This document shows positions 1-7,288 of a stretch of DNA of 13,123 nucleotides, one piece after another. Below the pieces are notes generated by a model. It was given only the letters and a program-made list of their open reading frames with translations, searched no databases and had not been told where the DNA came from. Position numbers and translations under genes: made by a program. Positions within the stretch are counted from its first letter, which is position 1, and each line of letters opens with the position of its first letter. The DNA lies in the NCBI GenBank assembly GCA_910579105.1, contig CAJTRT010000060.1, positions 1-13,123 of the forward strand. The letters are read 5' to 3'. Source of the DNA: an uncultured Muribaculaceae bacterium. GTDB lineage: Bacteria; Bacteroidota; Bacteroidia; Bacteroidales; Muribaculaceae.

Positions 1-1
1 A

Positions 2-352
2 GGACGCCCCGTATTCCAGCGCGACGCCGCCAACATCCTGAAAGCCGACGCGGTGGTGGTAATCGCCACCCGCCCGCATCCGATCGGACTGGACTGCGGC
101 CACTGCGGCTCGCCGACATGCGCCGAAAAGCCCGCGGGCGTGCCTTGCGTTTTCAACAGCGTGGATATCGGCATCGCGCTCGGTTCGGCGGCCGCCGCGG
201 CCGCCGACTGCCGGGTTGACACCCGCGTGATGTATTCTGCCGGTATGGGCGCGCAGCGCCTGCGCCTGCTCGACACCCCGGAAGGGGAGTGCCGCCAGTA
301 CTTCGCCATACCAGTCTCGGCATCGTCGAAATCACCGTTTTTCGACAGGTGA
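2..352 (+). CDS. DUF2148 ferredoxin-domain protein, C-terminal part (5' end outside window)
   Basis: The reading frame is open from base 2 to the TGA at 350-352, so the N-terminus lies upstream of the window. Visible motifs are a cysteine cluster spaced C-x2-C-x4-C-x8-C (from DCGHCG through GVPC), then IGIALGSA, then RVDTRVMYSAG, and the C-terminal end KSPFFDR. These match my recollection of the DUF2148 family, small proteins of unknown function with a ferredoxin-like cluster found in anaerobes. The cysteines probably hold an Fe-S cluster, but no reaction is known to me. The stop codon overlaps the GTG start of the ComF gene (GTGA), so the two are likely co-translated. About half of the protein (117 codons including the stop) is present. 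Confidence 0.75.
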   Translation, partial: GRPVFQRDAANILKADAVVVIATRPHPIGLDCGHCGSPTCAEKPAGVPCVFNSVDIGIALGSAAAAAADCRVDTRVMYSAGMGAQRLRLLDTPEGECRQYFAIPVSASSKSPFFDR

Positions 353-1044
353 AGGAGTGGCTCGACGACCTTAAACGCATACTGTTCCCGCACACCTGCG
401 AGATATGCGGACGCACGCTTGTCAAAGGGGAACAGCTGATGTGCCTGCACTGCCGGGGGCGGATGCCTTACACCGGCTATCACGCTGACACCGAGAATCC
501 GCTCACACTCAGACTCGCCAGCCGGGAGGCCCCTATCGAGACCGCCGCGGCGATGTTCCACTACGACAAGGATTCAGCCTACGCCAGCCTCATCCAGCGG
601 GCCAAGTACGGCGGACGCCCGGAAATAGACCGCCTCCTGGCCGAAGAATACGCGGCGACGCTTATGGCAGCCCGGTTCTTCGACGGCATCAATCTGGTTG
701 TGCCGGTCCCCATGGCGCTGAAAAAACTCCTGCGCAGAGGCTACAACCAGGCGCTCGAAATAGCCGACACCATAGGCGCGGCCGCCGGAATCGAGGTAGG
801 AGAATACCTAACGGCCAAGTCGCACACCACGCAGACCCGCAAACACGCCGAGGAACGAGAGCGGAACGTCAGGGAGGTATACGCGGCAATCCCCGAAGCA
901 GCGGAACTCGGCGGATGCCACATACTCGTCGTTGACGACGTGATAACCACCGGAGCAACAATCCTCGCCTGCTGCGCGGCGCTCCACCGTGCGGCACCAA
1001 CCGCGAAACTCTCCGTGCTCGCCCTGGCAGCCACACACCGATGA
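349..1044 (+). CDS. ComF family phosphoribosyltransferase-like protein
   Basis: This is a 231-residue ComF/GntX-type protein. The N-terminus has a zinc-finger-like pair of CxxC motifs (C17, C20, C32, C35). The middle carries RRGYNQA and a TQTRKHAEERERNV stretch typical of ComF. The C-terminal half has the PRPP-binding loop of type I phosphoribosyltransferases, VVDDVITTGAT at residues 194-204, with the D196-D197 pair. In other bacteria ComF proteins support uptake or use of external DNA; the reaction is not established. I chose GTG at 349 because it overlaps the upstream stop as GTGA and places the zinc finger at the usual distance from the N-terminus. A GTG at 289 would add 20 residues lying inside the DUF2148 coding region. 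An 18-nt gap follows before the glycosyltransferase gene. Confidence 0.9.
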   Translation: MKEWLDDLKRILFPHTCEICGRTLVKGEQLMCLHCRGRMPYTGYHADTENPLTLRLASREAPIETAAAMFHYDKDSAYASLIQRAKYGGRPEIDRLLAEEYAATLMAARFFDGINLVVPVPMALKKLLRRGYNQALEIADTIGAAAGIEVGEYLTAKSHTTQTRKHAEERERNVREVYAAIPEAAELGGCHILVVDDVITTGATILACCAALHRAAPTAKLSVLALAATHR

Positions 1045-1062
1045 CACTAAAAAGCACAAACT

Positions 1063-2109
1063 ATGAACGACAGGACATACAACATACTGGTGCCTGACGA
1101 CGACCTCGACCTCGTCACCCGCAACACCCTCGAGGCCGTCGGACGCGACCCCCGGCTCAACATCACAATCGCGGGTCCCGGCGAAGAGGCCAATGGAGGA
1201 GTGGAAGCTCCGCCCATTCGCTCGAAACTCGACGTAAAGGCCATACGCTTCTACCGCGGGCTTATAAAGAGGCTCGGCATAAACGCCACCTTCTCGCCAA
1301 GCACCTCCGGCCTGGCCACGATGATCGCGGCTACTTTCGGACGCAGCGCCGTGAAGCACATCGGCTACCGCGGGACGCAGGCAAAAGTCCATCGTTCCGA
1401 TCCGGCCAACCACCTGGCGCTCCTCAACCGCAGGGTAAGCCACGTCATATGCGAGACCCCGGACATAATCTCATACCTCGCCCCGCTTGTCGGCGCCGAC
1501 AAGGTGAGCGGCATGCCCAAGCCGTTCCTCCTGTCGTGGGTCGACGGCGCTCTCGCCCATCCAAAAAGCGTCGACGGGCAACCGGCCGACGCGTTCAAGC
1601 TCATTTACATCGGTATGGCCAAAGGGAGGCCCCACAAGGGATTGCGCCAGCTCATCGACGCTATGACAATGTTGCAGGGGCAGCCGGTGACCCTCACCGT
1701 GATAGGAAGCGCCGAAGAGGCCGACATCGCCGCGGCGCCTCCGTCGGTGACATTCCTCGGCCCGCGGCGCGACGCCGTTGACTTCATCCCCACCCACGAC
1801 CTGCTGATGCTGACCTCGACCCGCGACGCGTCGCCCCGCGTGGTGCGGGAGGCCCAGGCGTGCGGTGTGCCCTGCGTCGTGACCGACATACCCGGCGCGC
1901 GTGACCTGATCATTCCCGGCACGACAGGACTGCTGGTGAAACCCGACAGCCCCGAGGCGATAGCCGAGGCCGTAAAACGCCTTCTCGGCGATCCCGCCGA
2001 GAAGGCTGCCATGGCAGCCGCCACGCGCCCGTTCATAGAACGGGAATTTTCGTTCGACCGATATGTTGATTACTATACCGACCTGTTCATAAAGACATGC
2101 TCCGAATAA
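1063..2109 (+). CDS. Family 4-type glycosyltransferase (GT-B fold)
   Basis: This 348-residue protein has the layout of a GT4 retaining glycosyltransferase. The N-terminal half is a divergent acceptor domain. The C-terminal donor domain starts near residue 178 with KLIYIGMAKGRPHKGL, where K192 or a nearby basic residue would contact the sugar-nucleotide phosphates. The donor-ribose motif, usually E-x7-E, reads D-x7-E here (D255 to E263 in RDASPRVVREAQACGVP). This is followed by VTDIPGARDLI and a GLLV segment. It probably acts in the cytoplasm on a cell-surface glycan or glycolipid. The donor and acceptor cannot be read from sequence. No membrane segment or signal peptide is seen. Its last 13 bases overlap the next gene, an LTA-synthase-like enzyme, suggesting translational coupling and a joint role in envelope polymer assembly. 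Confidence 0.85.
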   Translation: MNDRTYNILVPDDDLDLVTRNTLEAVGRDPRLNITIAGPGEEANGGVEAPPIRSKLDVKAIRFYRGLIKRLGINATFSPSTSGLATMIAATFGRSAVKHIGYRGTQAKVHRSDPANHLALLNRRVSHVICETPDIISYLAPLVGADKVSGMPKPFLLSWVDGALAHPKSVDGQPADAFKLIYIGMAKGRPHKGLRQLIDAMTMLQGQPVTLTVIGSAEEADIAAAPPSVTFLGPRRDAVDFIPTHDLLMLTSTRDASPRVVREAQACGVPCVVTDIPGARDLIIPGTTGLLVKPDSPEAIAEAVKRLLGDPAEKAAMAAATRPFIEREFSFDRYVDYYTDLFIKTCSE

Positions 2110-3920
2110 AACCCGCACAGCTTTCAGCCGGACGGTTGTTCGCCTGGTTCATAGGGACGCTGTACTTCAAATTCCTCCTCTTCGACCTGATCTGGGCTTT
2201 CGCCACCACGTTCTCCGGCTTCCAGTTCCCGATCGGCTACCTCACAAAACTGATGTTCGCGACCCTGCTGGCCGCCCCGCTTTTAGCGGTACGCTCGCGC
2301 TGGTGGATTATCGGCATAAGCCTGGCCGTCGACGCGTGGCTTGTGGCCAACCTGATGTATTTCAGGACATATTACACGGTAATCCCCCTGTCGAGCTATC
2401 TCCTGGCCGGAAACCTGGCTGATTTCACCGACAGCGTCACAGAATCGCTCCGCTGGGTCGACCTGCTGTTTCCGCTCACGACCATCCTACTCGCCGCCAT
2501 CATATCGCGCACCTCCGTCAGGCAGGCGCTCAAAGGGCATATCCGGCATATGGCCGGGACGCTCGGCCTTCTGTTCGCCATTCCAGGGGTGATAGTCGCC
2601 GCCTGGATCATGGTCAAAGGGGGATTCAAGAAGGCTTACGAAGACCTCCTGTATGATTATTCGACCTGCGGGGCGGCGGTGTACACCATCCCCGGCACAT
2701 GGGTCTACGAGCAGGTTTCCGGAGCGGAAGAACTTACTCCCGAAATCATGGGACGCATCGAGGCATGGCTCGACAGCCGTCCGGCTTCAGCCCTGCCGGA
2801 CTCCGTGAAAGCCCGGATCACCCCGCCCGACAATATCATCGTCATCCTCTGCGAATCGCTCGAAAGCTGGGTGATCGGCACCAAGATAGACGGTGTGGAA
2901 ATCACTCCGAACCTCAACCGCCTCGTCGCCGAGGACAGCACCCTCTACGCCCCCAACATGCTGACACAGGTACGCGGGGCGCGCTCGATCGACGCGCAGC
3001 TGCTGCTCCACACCGGTCTCTTCCCGGTGGCATACGGCGCTTACAGCTACCGCTTCCCGCACACCACCTACCCGTCGCTCGACAAAGCGTGGAAGCACCG
3101 CCATTCCGACGGCCTCAGCACCAGCTTCACCGTCGACAAGAAAATCGTATGGAACGCCGTCATCGCCGCGCAAGACTTCGGCATCGACGTGCTGCTCGAC
3201 AAGCCACACTTCACCCTCGACGCCGCGACCGGGCCGCGCCACCGCCTCGGCGACCACTCGCTGCTGCGCCAGAGCGCCGAGCGAATCGAAACCGAGGAGC
3301 TGTTCAAAACCGGCGGCCACACTCTGCTGCAAATCGTCACATATTCGGGCCATACCCCGTTCATTATCCCCGACTCACTGCGACAGATCACCATCGACGA
3401 GCGATTCCCCAAGCGTTTGAAGCGCTACCTCGAAGTCGCCAACTATACCGACCGCGCCATAGGCACGTTCGTTGACCGCGTAAGGAGCAATCCCAAGTTC
3501 GCCAACACCATGATCGTGATCACCGGCGACCACGAAGGTATAGGCGCGGACCGCGCCGAATGGATAAAGGATCCGGAAATCGCCTCCTTTATGTCGGCCG
3601 GCCAGTTCACCCCGCTGATAGCGCTTAACTCCTCCGTCGGACTGAAATACGACGGGGTTCTCGGCCAGATCGACATGTACCCCACCCTCCTCGACCTCGC
3701 CGGGCTTTACGACTACCCCTGGCGCGGTATGGGCCGCAGCATCCTCGACCCCGCCAAAAAGCCATTCGCCGTTACTCCCGCCGGCGAAATCGTCGGCGAC
3801 GCCTCGCAAGCCACCCCCGAGGAGGTCGCCCGCGCCAAGGAAGCCTACACCATCGCCGACCTCATCATCTCTACCAACTACTTCTCCCGCGCAGACCTCC
3901 CCGCCCAATCAGCGGAGTGA
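2097..3920 (+). CDS. LTA synthase-like membrane sulfatase-fold phosphoglycerol transferase
   Basis: This 607-residue protein has two parts. The N-terminus holds about five membrane helices (roughly 14-39, 49-65, 69-88, 120-137 and 152-173). From about residue 240 a periplasmic alkaline-phosphatase/sulfatase-superfamily domain follows. Metal-site motifs seen are VILCESLESW with E253, GARSID with S297 in the position of the LtaS catalytic threonine, SGHTPF with H419, and ITGDHEG with D478-H479. LtaS-type enzymes move glycerol-phosphate from phosphatidylglycerol onto an acceptor. In Gram-negative bacteria such proteins modify periplasmic or surface glycans, so the acceptor here is unknown. A phosphoethanolamine transferase is less likely because of the TGLFP and GARSID motif order. 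The ATG overlaps the upstream GT4 gene by 13 nt. The gene ends 29 nt from the convergent KilA-N pseudogene, and no clear terminator lies between. Confidence 0.85.
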   Translation: MLRIKPAQLSAGRLFAWFIGTLYFKFLLFDLIWAFATTFSGFQFPIGYLTKLMFATLLAAPLLAVRSRWWIIGISLAVDAWLVANLMYFRTYYTVIPLSSYLLAGNLADFTDSVTESLRWVDLLFPLTTILLAAIISRTSVRQALKGHIRHMAGTLGLLFAIPGVIVAAWIMVKGGFKKAYEDLLYDYSTCGAAVYTIPGTWVYEQVSGAEELTPEIMGRIEAWLDSRPASALPDSVKARITPPDNIIVILCESLESWVIGTKIDGVEITPNLNRLVAEDSTLYAPNMLTQVRGARSIDAQLLLHTGLFPVAYGAYSYRFPHTTYPSLDKAWKHRHSDGLSTSFTVDKKIVWNAVIAAQDFGIDVLLDKPHFTLDAATGPRHRLGDHSLLRQSAERIETEELFKTGGHTLLQIVTYSGHTPFIIPDSLRQITIDERFPKRLKRYLEVANYTDRAIGTFVDRVRSNPKFANTMIVITGDHEGIGADRAEWIKDPEIASFMSAGQFTPLIALNSSVGLKYDGVLGQIDMYPTLLDLAGLYDYPWRGMGRSILDPAKKPFAVTPAGEIVGDASQATPEEVARAKEAYTIADLIISTNYFSRADLPAQSAE

Positions 3921-3949
3921 GACACAAAAACGGCACAGATAGCCCCTCT

Positions 3950-4753
3950 TTATTTCAGAAGTTTCTTATCGCTATCGCCACTCTCCAACACATTCATTTG
4001 ATGAATGGCTATTTGGTTTAGTTTTATCAGTCGCTCGCTCTGCGATATGCCCTGTTCGATAAAAACAGCATTCAGATTTTCCATATTCGACAGGCATATA
4101 AGCTCGTTGATAGAGGCATAATCGCGTATATTGCCTTTAACGTCGGGATTGGCTTCGCGCCATTGCTTTGCTGTCACACCGAACATCGCCACGTTCAGCA
4201 CATCAGCCTAGTTGGCATAAATCAAATTGGCTTGCGCCGGCGTAACCTCCACTGGGATCAGATTCTGCTTTATCGCATCGGTATGTATTCGATAGTTGAT
4301 TTTAGACAGCTCGCGCTTGGCCGACCAACCCAGCAACCTCTGTTCCTCTGTTTTAAGCCGCTGAAATTCCTTGACGATATAAATCTTGAATTCCGGGCTA
4401 ATCCACATCGCAAATTCAAAAGCGACATCCTTATGAGCGTATGTGCCACCGTAACGACCAGCCTTGGCCTGAACACTTATCGCATTCGTTCGTGCCACAA
4501 ATTCTTTGACACTTATTTTGAAGCTGTTAAGACCGGCCTGGCCTTTAATTATGGCGAATTCGCCATAATTAAAGTCGGGATTATATACCTTTTCCCAGAT
4601 ACCGATATATTCAAGAGTGTTGCGATTTCGCAACCAGTCAGTGATAAAAAAATCCCCGTCTTTGGCACGCAACATATCTGTCAGACAAATATAGTCTTCG
4701 CCTTTGATCCTTACCACATTAACTTCGGTATTCTTCACAATTAGTTTTGTCAT
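3950..4753 (-). pseudogene. KilA-N domain protein interrupted by one in-frame TAG
   Basis: Read on the minus strand from ATG 4751-4753, residues 1-181 carry a KilA-N DNA-binding domain: YICLTDMLRAKDGDFF, a tryptophan-rich TDWLRNRNTLEYIG segment, the YGGTYAHKDVAFEFAMWISP core and KIYIVKEFQRL. A TAG at 4208-4210 then interrupts the frame. Immediately after, the same frame continues for 85 more residues (ADVLNVAMFGVTAKQWREA, GNIRDYA, NLNAVFIEQGISQSERLIKL) to TAA at 3950-3952. In relatives I recall a glutamate at this position (YANEADVLN), so a single GAG-to-TAG change explains the break. The 181-residue product would keep the whole KilA-N domain and could still bind DNA. KilA-N genes are common in phages and as chromosomal copies in Bacteroidales. 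GC is far lower than in the neighbours (a sampled 60-base line gives 43%), suggesting transfer. Confidence 0.8.
4543..4574. repeat. 32-bp perfect palindrome inside the KilA-N gene
   Basis: The two 16-base halves, 4543-4558 and 4559-4574, are exact reverse complements with no loop. The centre is GAATTC. The flanking pair at 4542/4575 no longer matches. In the KilA-N reading frame it encodes FNYGEFAIIK, and the opposite strand read in the matching frame encodes the same ten residues. Confidence 0.95.
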
Positions 4754-4805
4754 ATCTATAATCTGTTAATATGATTATTCATAACCATTGCGTGCCATCA
4801 AGATG

Positions 4806-5399
4806 TTAGAGGAGTGAGACGCCGGAGATGGCGGCAAGGCGGGCGGCGAGGGAGGCAGCGGAATCGGAACGGATGGAGAGGGTCATAGCGCAGGAGTTGT
4901 CGAACTGCTGGGACAGAACCGCTACCTCGGGGTTCTTCACCACCTTCATGACGTCGTTCATCGCGAGATATGGGAAGATGAAGCTGATTGTCTCTTTCTT
5001 GTGGCACTCGATTATCTCTCCCGCCTCGATCGCCAGGCGCGCCGCCTTGCGGTATGCGGCGATCAAACCGGGTGTGCCGAGCTTTATCCCGCCGAAATAT
5101 CGCACCACCACTATCAGCAAGTCGGTGAGATTTAACGAGTTTATCTGCCCCAGGATAGGCTTGCCGGCGGTTCCCGAAGGCTCACCATTGTCGTTGCTAA
5201 GGAAGTCGAGGCGGTCTGCTCCCAGCATATATGCCCAGCAGACGTGGCGAGCGTCGAAATATTCCTTTGAAAACCGCTTGACCGCGTCCCGGGCCTCCCC
5301 GGCGGTCGTCACCGGAATGGCGAAGCTCAGGAAGCGGCTGCGCTTTTCTGTCAGCGACGCTTCCGCGGGAGACGCGAGTGTATGATAGGTGTCGGACAT
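4806..5399 (-). CDS. YigZ/IMPACT family protein (UPF0029)
   Basis: This 197-residue protein matches the two-domain bacterial IMPACT/YigZ family. The N-terminal UPF0029 domain shows SRFLSFAIPV, HVCWAYMLG, the conserved NDNGEPSGTAGKPIL stretch at about residues 69-83, and VVVRYFGGIKLGTPGL at about 97-112. A C-terminal ferredoxin-like DUF1949-type domain follows. Family members are linked to translation control in eukaryotes (IMPACT); the bacterial role is unclear. Length is near the family norm of about 200. The ATG at 5397-5399 directly precedes a typical N-terminus, and the stop is TAA at 4806-4808. It lies 53 nt downstream of the GNGPSL-motif gene and 52 nt upstream of the KilA-N pseudogene, all on the minus strand. 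It is probably an ordinary housekeeping gene unrelated to the surface-glycan genes. Confidence 0.9.
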   Translation of the reverse strand: MSDTYHTLASPAEASLTEKRSRFLSFAIPVTTAGEARDAVKRFSKEYFDARHVCWAYMLGADRLDFLSNDNGEPSGTAGKPILGQINSLNLTDLLIVVVRYFGGIKLGTPGLIAAYRKAARLAIEAGEIIECHKKETISFIFPYLAMNDVMKVVKNPEVAVLSQQFDNSCAMTLSIRSDSAASLAARLAAISGVSLL

Positions 5400-5452
5400 A
5401 GGCTGTTGATGGTTAACCGCGTATGAGGTAGACAGGGTGATGGACTGAGAAT

Positions 5453-6307
5453 CTATTCGTCAGGGAGAGGAGCGCGCTCGAACGCGTCGATAAAGGAGCC
5501 TGGGGTGGCGTTGTAGACCTTGGCCCCGAGCGACCTGGCATAAGGCACAATCGCGTGGTACGACTTGAACGCCAGGTAGAACCCGCGGAGCACCTCGTGC
5601 AGAGGCTTTCGGATGTATTCGGCCTTGATGCGCGAAAGCTCCTTTTCGTCGTCCTTGTAGAAATGTGGCTGTACCGTCGCCACACGGTTCTCATCGTCAA
5701 CTGCGAGGCTTCCGAGCCATGAATGGTCAGCCCCGAGGAGGTATATGCGGCGGAAACCCATCCAAAGGCCGAGCATTATGGATGGAATCAACACATTGCG
5801 GGGCCGAGGCATGCCTCTTCGAGCGCGGAAGGCCGCCCGCTCGAGCCATCCGAAACCCTCGACACCGACGCAGTTGTACCTTCTTAGGACTACATTGGCT
5901 GCGGCCGCGAGCCTTTCAGGCACCTTGGCTGCCGCCGGGACGAACAAGGTCATAGGCCATTCGGCGGCAGAGAGACTATCCATCAGCCTCGCCACGTTGG
6001 CATCATCGGGATTTCGGAAGAAATGAGGGTCGGCCAGCACATAAAATTCAGGCCTTAACTCTTGGAACTCGGGAGTGTTACCAAAAAAATTCACAGCCAT
6101 CAGCCTGTGGCGGCGCAATTTGCCGGCATCATTGTCGAGCGCCGCCCGCAGCGAGGGGCCGTTGCCCAGCACGACCAGCTCCTGACCGGGACATGCGCCG
6201 GCGCGGGGTATGCGGCAGTTCTGAGTCTGCAACGCGATCTTGACCAGCGACTTCACCGAAGCGCCTAACGCCCCGGTCCACGATGCTGCTTTGTCGGCTA
6301 TGCTCAT
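5453..6307 (-). CDS. GNGPSL-motif protein, DUF115/GT42-like putative glycosyltransferase
   Basis: This 284-residue protein carries LVVLGNGPSL at residues 44-53, then MAVNFF (70-75), PEFYVLADPHFF (86-97), a helix followed by FRRIYLLGADHSW (185-197), and near the C-terminus KVYNATPGSFIDAFER. This order (nucleotide-binding GNGPSL loop, NxF strand, GxxxIYLxGxD strand, late N-T-P) resembles both the DUF115/MptE-like group and, as I recall them, the Campylobacter GT42 sialyltransferases. I therefore suggest a nucleotide-sugar or pterin-like binding enzyme, with a sugar transferase as the favoured but unproven choice. No signal peptide or membrane helix is evident. ATG at 6305-6307 is preferred. A TTG at 6349 would add 14 residues but would run through the candidate promoter. 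It is divergent from glsA and followed by yigZ. Confidence 0.55.
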   Translation of the reverse strand: MSIADKAASWTGALGASVKSLVKIALQTQNCRIPRAGACPGQELVVLGNGPSLRAALDNDAGKLRRHRLMAVNFFGNTPEFQELRPEFYVLADPHFFRNPDDANVARLMDSLSAAEWPMTLFVPAAAKVPERLAAAANVVLRRYNCVGVEGFGWLERAAFRARRGMPRPRNVLIPSIMLGLWMGFRRIYLLGADHSWLGSLAVDDENRVATVQPHFYKDDEKELSRIKAEYIRKPLHEVLRGFYLAFKSYHAIVPYARSLGAKVYNATPGSFIDAFERAPLPDE

Positions 6308-6337
6308 ACGCTGCGTAAATAATCTGGGATATTTCCG

Positions 6338-6345
6338 CGAAAGTA
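6338..6345 (-). promoter_or_regulatory. Candidate Bacteroidota -7 box for the GNGPSL gene
   Basis: On the minus strand this reads TACTTTCG, one mismatch from the TAnnTTTG consensus of the Bacteroidota primary sigma factor. It lies 30 nt upstream of the ATG at 6307, which would give a short normal leader. No convincing -33 TTG element is visible at the expected spacing, so the call is tentative. Confidence 0.35.
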
Positions 6346-6388
6346 GCAATTAAGCGGGTAATTACATCGCTGTTACAGCAAAAATTCG

Positions 6389-6396
6389 TAATTTTG
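6389..6396 (+). promoter_or_regulatory. Candidate Bacteroidota -7 box for the glsA operon
   Basis: TAATTTTG matches TAnnTTTG exactly and ends only 4 nt before the ATG at 6401. The 93-bp divergent intergenic region (6308-6400) leaves little room for other placements. If this box is used, transcription would start at or next to the ATG and the transcript would be leaderless, unless translation begins at the next ATG (6455). No clear -33 box is visible about 20 nt upstream. Confidence 0.4.
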
Positions 6397-6400
6397 CCAT

Positions 6401-7288
6401 ATGTTAGCTGAAAACAGCCTTAAAATCGATGTAGCCGAGGTTCTCCGCTCGCGTATGCCGCGGCTGTCGCGCCTGATTCCCAAGAGTCTCGTGCGATGGC
6501 TGGAGCGCGTCATATGCCAGGACGACATGAACCGGCTGCTTGAAGAGAACCACGGGCTCACCGGGGCGGAATTCTGCCGCGGGGTACTCGGGTCGCTCGG
6601 CATATCGGTTGACATAAAGCACGCCGAGCGTCTGCCCGCGAGAGAGGACCGCAGGGTTATCTTCGTCTCGAACCACCCCCTCGGAGGTCTCGACGGAATG
6701 GCGCTGATCGACCTTATCCAGCAGCATTACGGCGGCCAGGTATGGTTCATCGTCAACGACCTGCTCATGGCCGTGAAACCGCTCAATGACGTATTCCTCC
6801 CTATCAACAAGCACGGCGCGCAGTCGCGCCGCGCGGCCGGGGCGATCGAGGAGGCGTTGGCCGGCAACAATCCGGTGATAATATTTCCCGCCGGGCTTTG
6901 CTCGCGGATGCGCAGAACGTCGTACATGGGCAAGCACGGCACCGAGGTAGCCGACCTGCAATGGCACAAAATGTTCGTCAACAAGAGCATCCAGCACCAC
7001 CGCGACATCATACCCCTGCATTTCAGCGGCCAGAACTCTCCCCACTTCTACAAAGTAGCCCGCGCCCGCAAACTGTTGCGCGTACCATTCAACCTCGAAA
7101 TGATCTACCTGCCCCAGGAGGTATTCAAAGCGCGAGGCAGCAAATTCACCGTAACAATCGGAGCGAGGCTTCCATGGAACTCGGTCGCGGGGGGGAAAGA
7201 CGCGCAGGGGTCGGCCAACTCAATCCGGTCCATGGCCTACCTGCTCGGCCAGGACTCTGTCGAAGCCCCAGTTCCAAACAATCCCTGA
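6401..7288 (+). CDS. glsA: Glycine-lipid O-acyltransferase (PlsC-type), GlsA-like
   Basis: This 295-residue protein is a PlsC-superfamily acyltransferase. VSNHPLGGLDGMAL carries the catalytic His92 and Asp98 with five residues between them. This spacing I recall as usual for the Bacteroidota lysolipid acyltransferases, while classical PlsC has H-x4-D. Downstream are VNDLLMAVKPLNDVFLPINKHG and IIFPAGLCSRMRR (161-171), the acceptor-phosphate-binding-like block. In Bacteroides thetaiotaomicron the homologous pair GlsA/GlsB makes glycine lipids: GlsB N-acylates glycine and GlsA adds a second acyl chain to the hydroxyl. The immediate downstream neighbour is a GlsB-like gene, 20 nt away, which supports the call. 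The N-terminal SLKIDVAEVL segment fits family members, favouring the ATG at 6401 over the one at 6455. It would act at the inner membrane. A simple phosphatidate-forming acyltransferase is the alternative. Confidence 0.75.
   Translation: MLAENSLKIDVAEVLRSRMPRLSRLIPKSLVRWLERVICQDDMNRLLEENHGLTGAEFCRGVLGSLGISVDIKHAERLPAREDRRVIFVSNHPLGGLDGMALIDLIQQHYGGQVWFIVNDLLMAVKPLNDVFLPINKHGAQSRRAAGAIEEALAGNNPVIIFPAGLCSRMRRTSYMGKHGTEVADLQWHKMFVNKSIQHHRDIIPLHFSGQNSPHFYKVARARKLLRVPFNLEMIYLPQEVFKARGSKFTVTIGARLPWNSVAGGKDAQGSANSIRSMAYLLGQDSVEAPVPNNP

Noticed and set aside
289..348. GTG at 289 as the ComF start
   Set aside because: It would overlap the DUF2148 gene by 64 nt and add 20 residues unlike ComF; GTG at 349 forms a GTGA overlap and suits the zinc-finger position.
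2699..3475. 258-codon plus-strand frame inside the phosphoglycerol transferase gene
   Set aside because: It is Arg/His/Pro-rich, typical of a shifted frame in GC-rich DNA, within a well-supported gene.
3921..3949. Terminator between the convergent phosphoglycerol transferase and KilA-N genes
   Set aside because: No stable stem with a T-run could be found in the 29-nt gap.
4163..4744. 193-codon plus-strand open frame opposite KilA-N
   Set aside because: It has no recognisable motifs apart from the palindrome peptide and lies opposite a clear KilA-N reading frame.
4770..4783. Small inverted repeat (TATGA, 4-nt loop, TCATA) upstream of KilA-N as an operator
   Set aside because: Five-base arms in AT-rich DNA are expected by chance; it sits in the right place but is too weak to call.
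6308..6349. TTG at 6349 as start of the GNGPSL gene
   Set aside because: It is a rare start that runs through the candidate -7 box; ATG at 6307 gives a sensible N-terminus.
6404..7045. 213-codon minus-strand frame opposite glsA
   Set aside because: It is a shadow of a GC-rich coding region with no motifs, opposite a clear acyltransferase.
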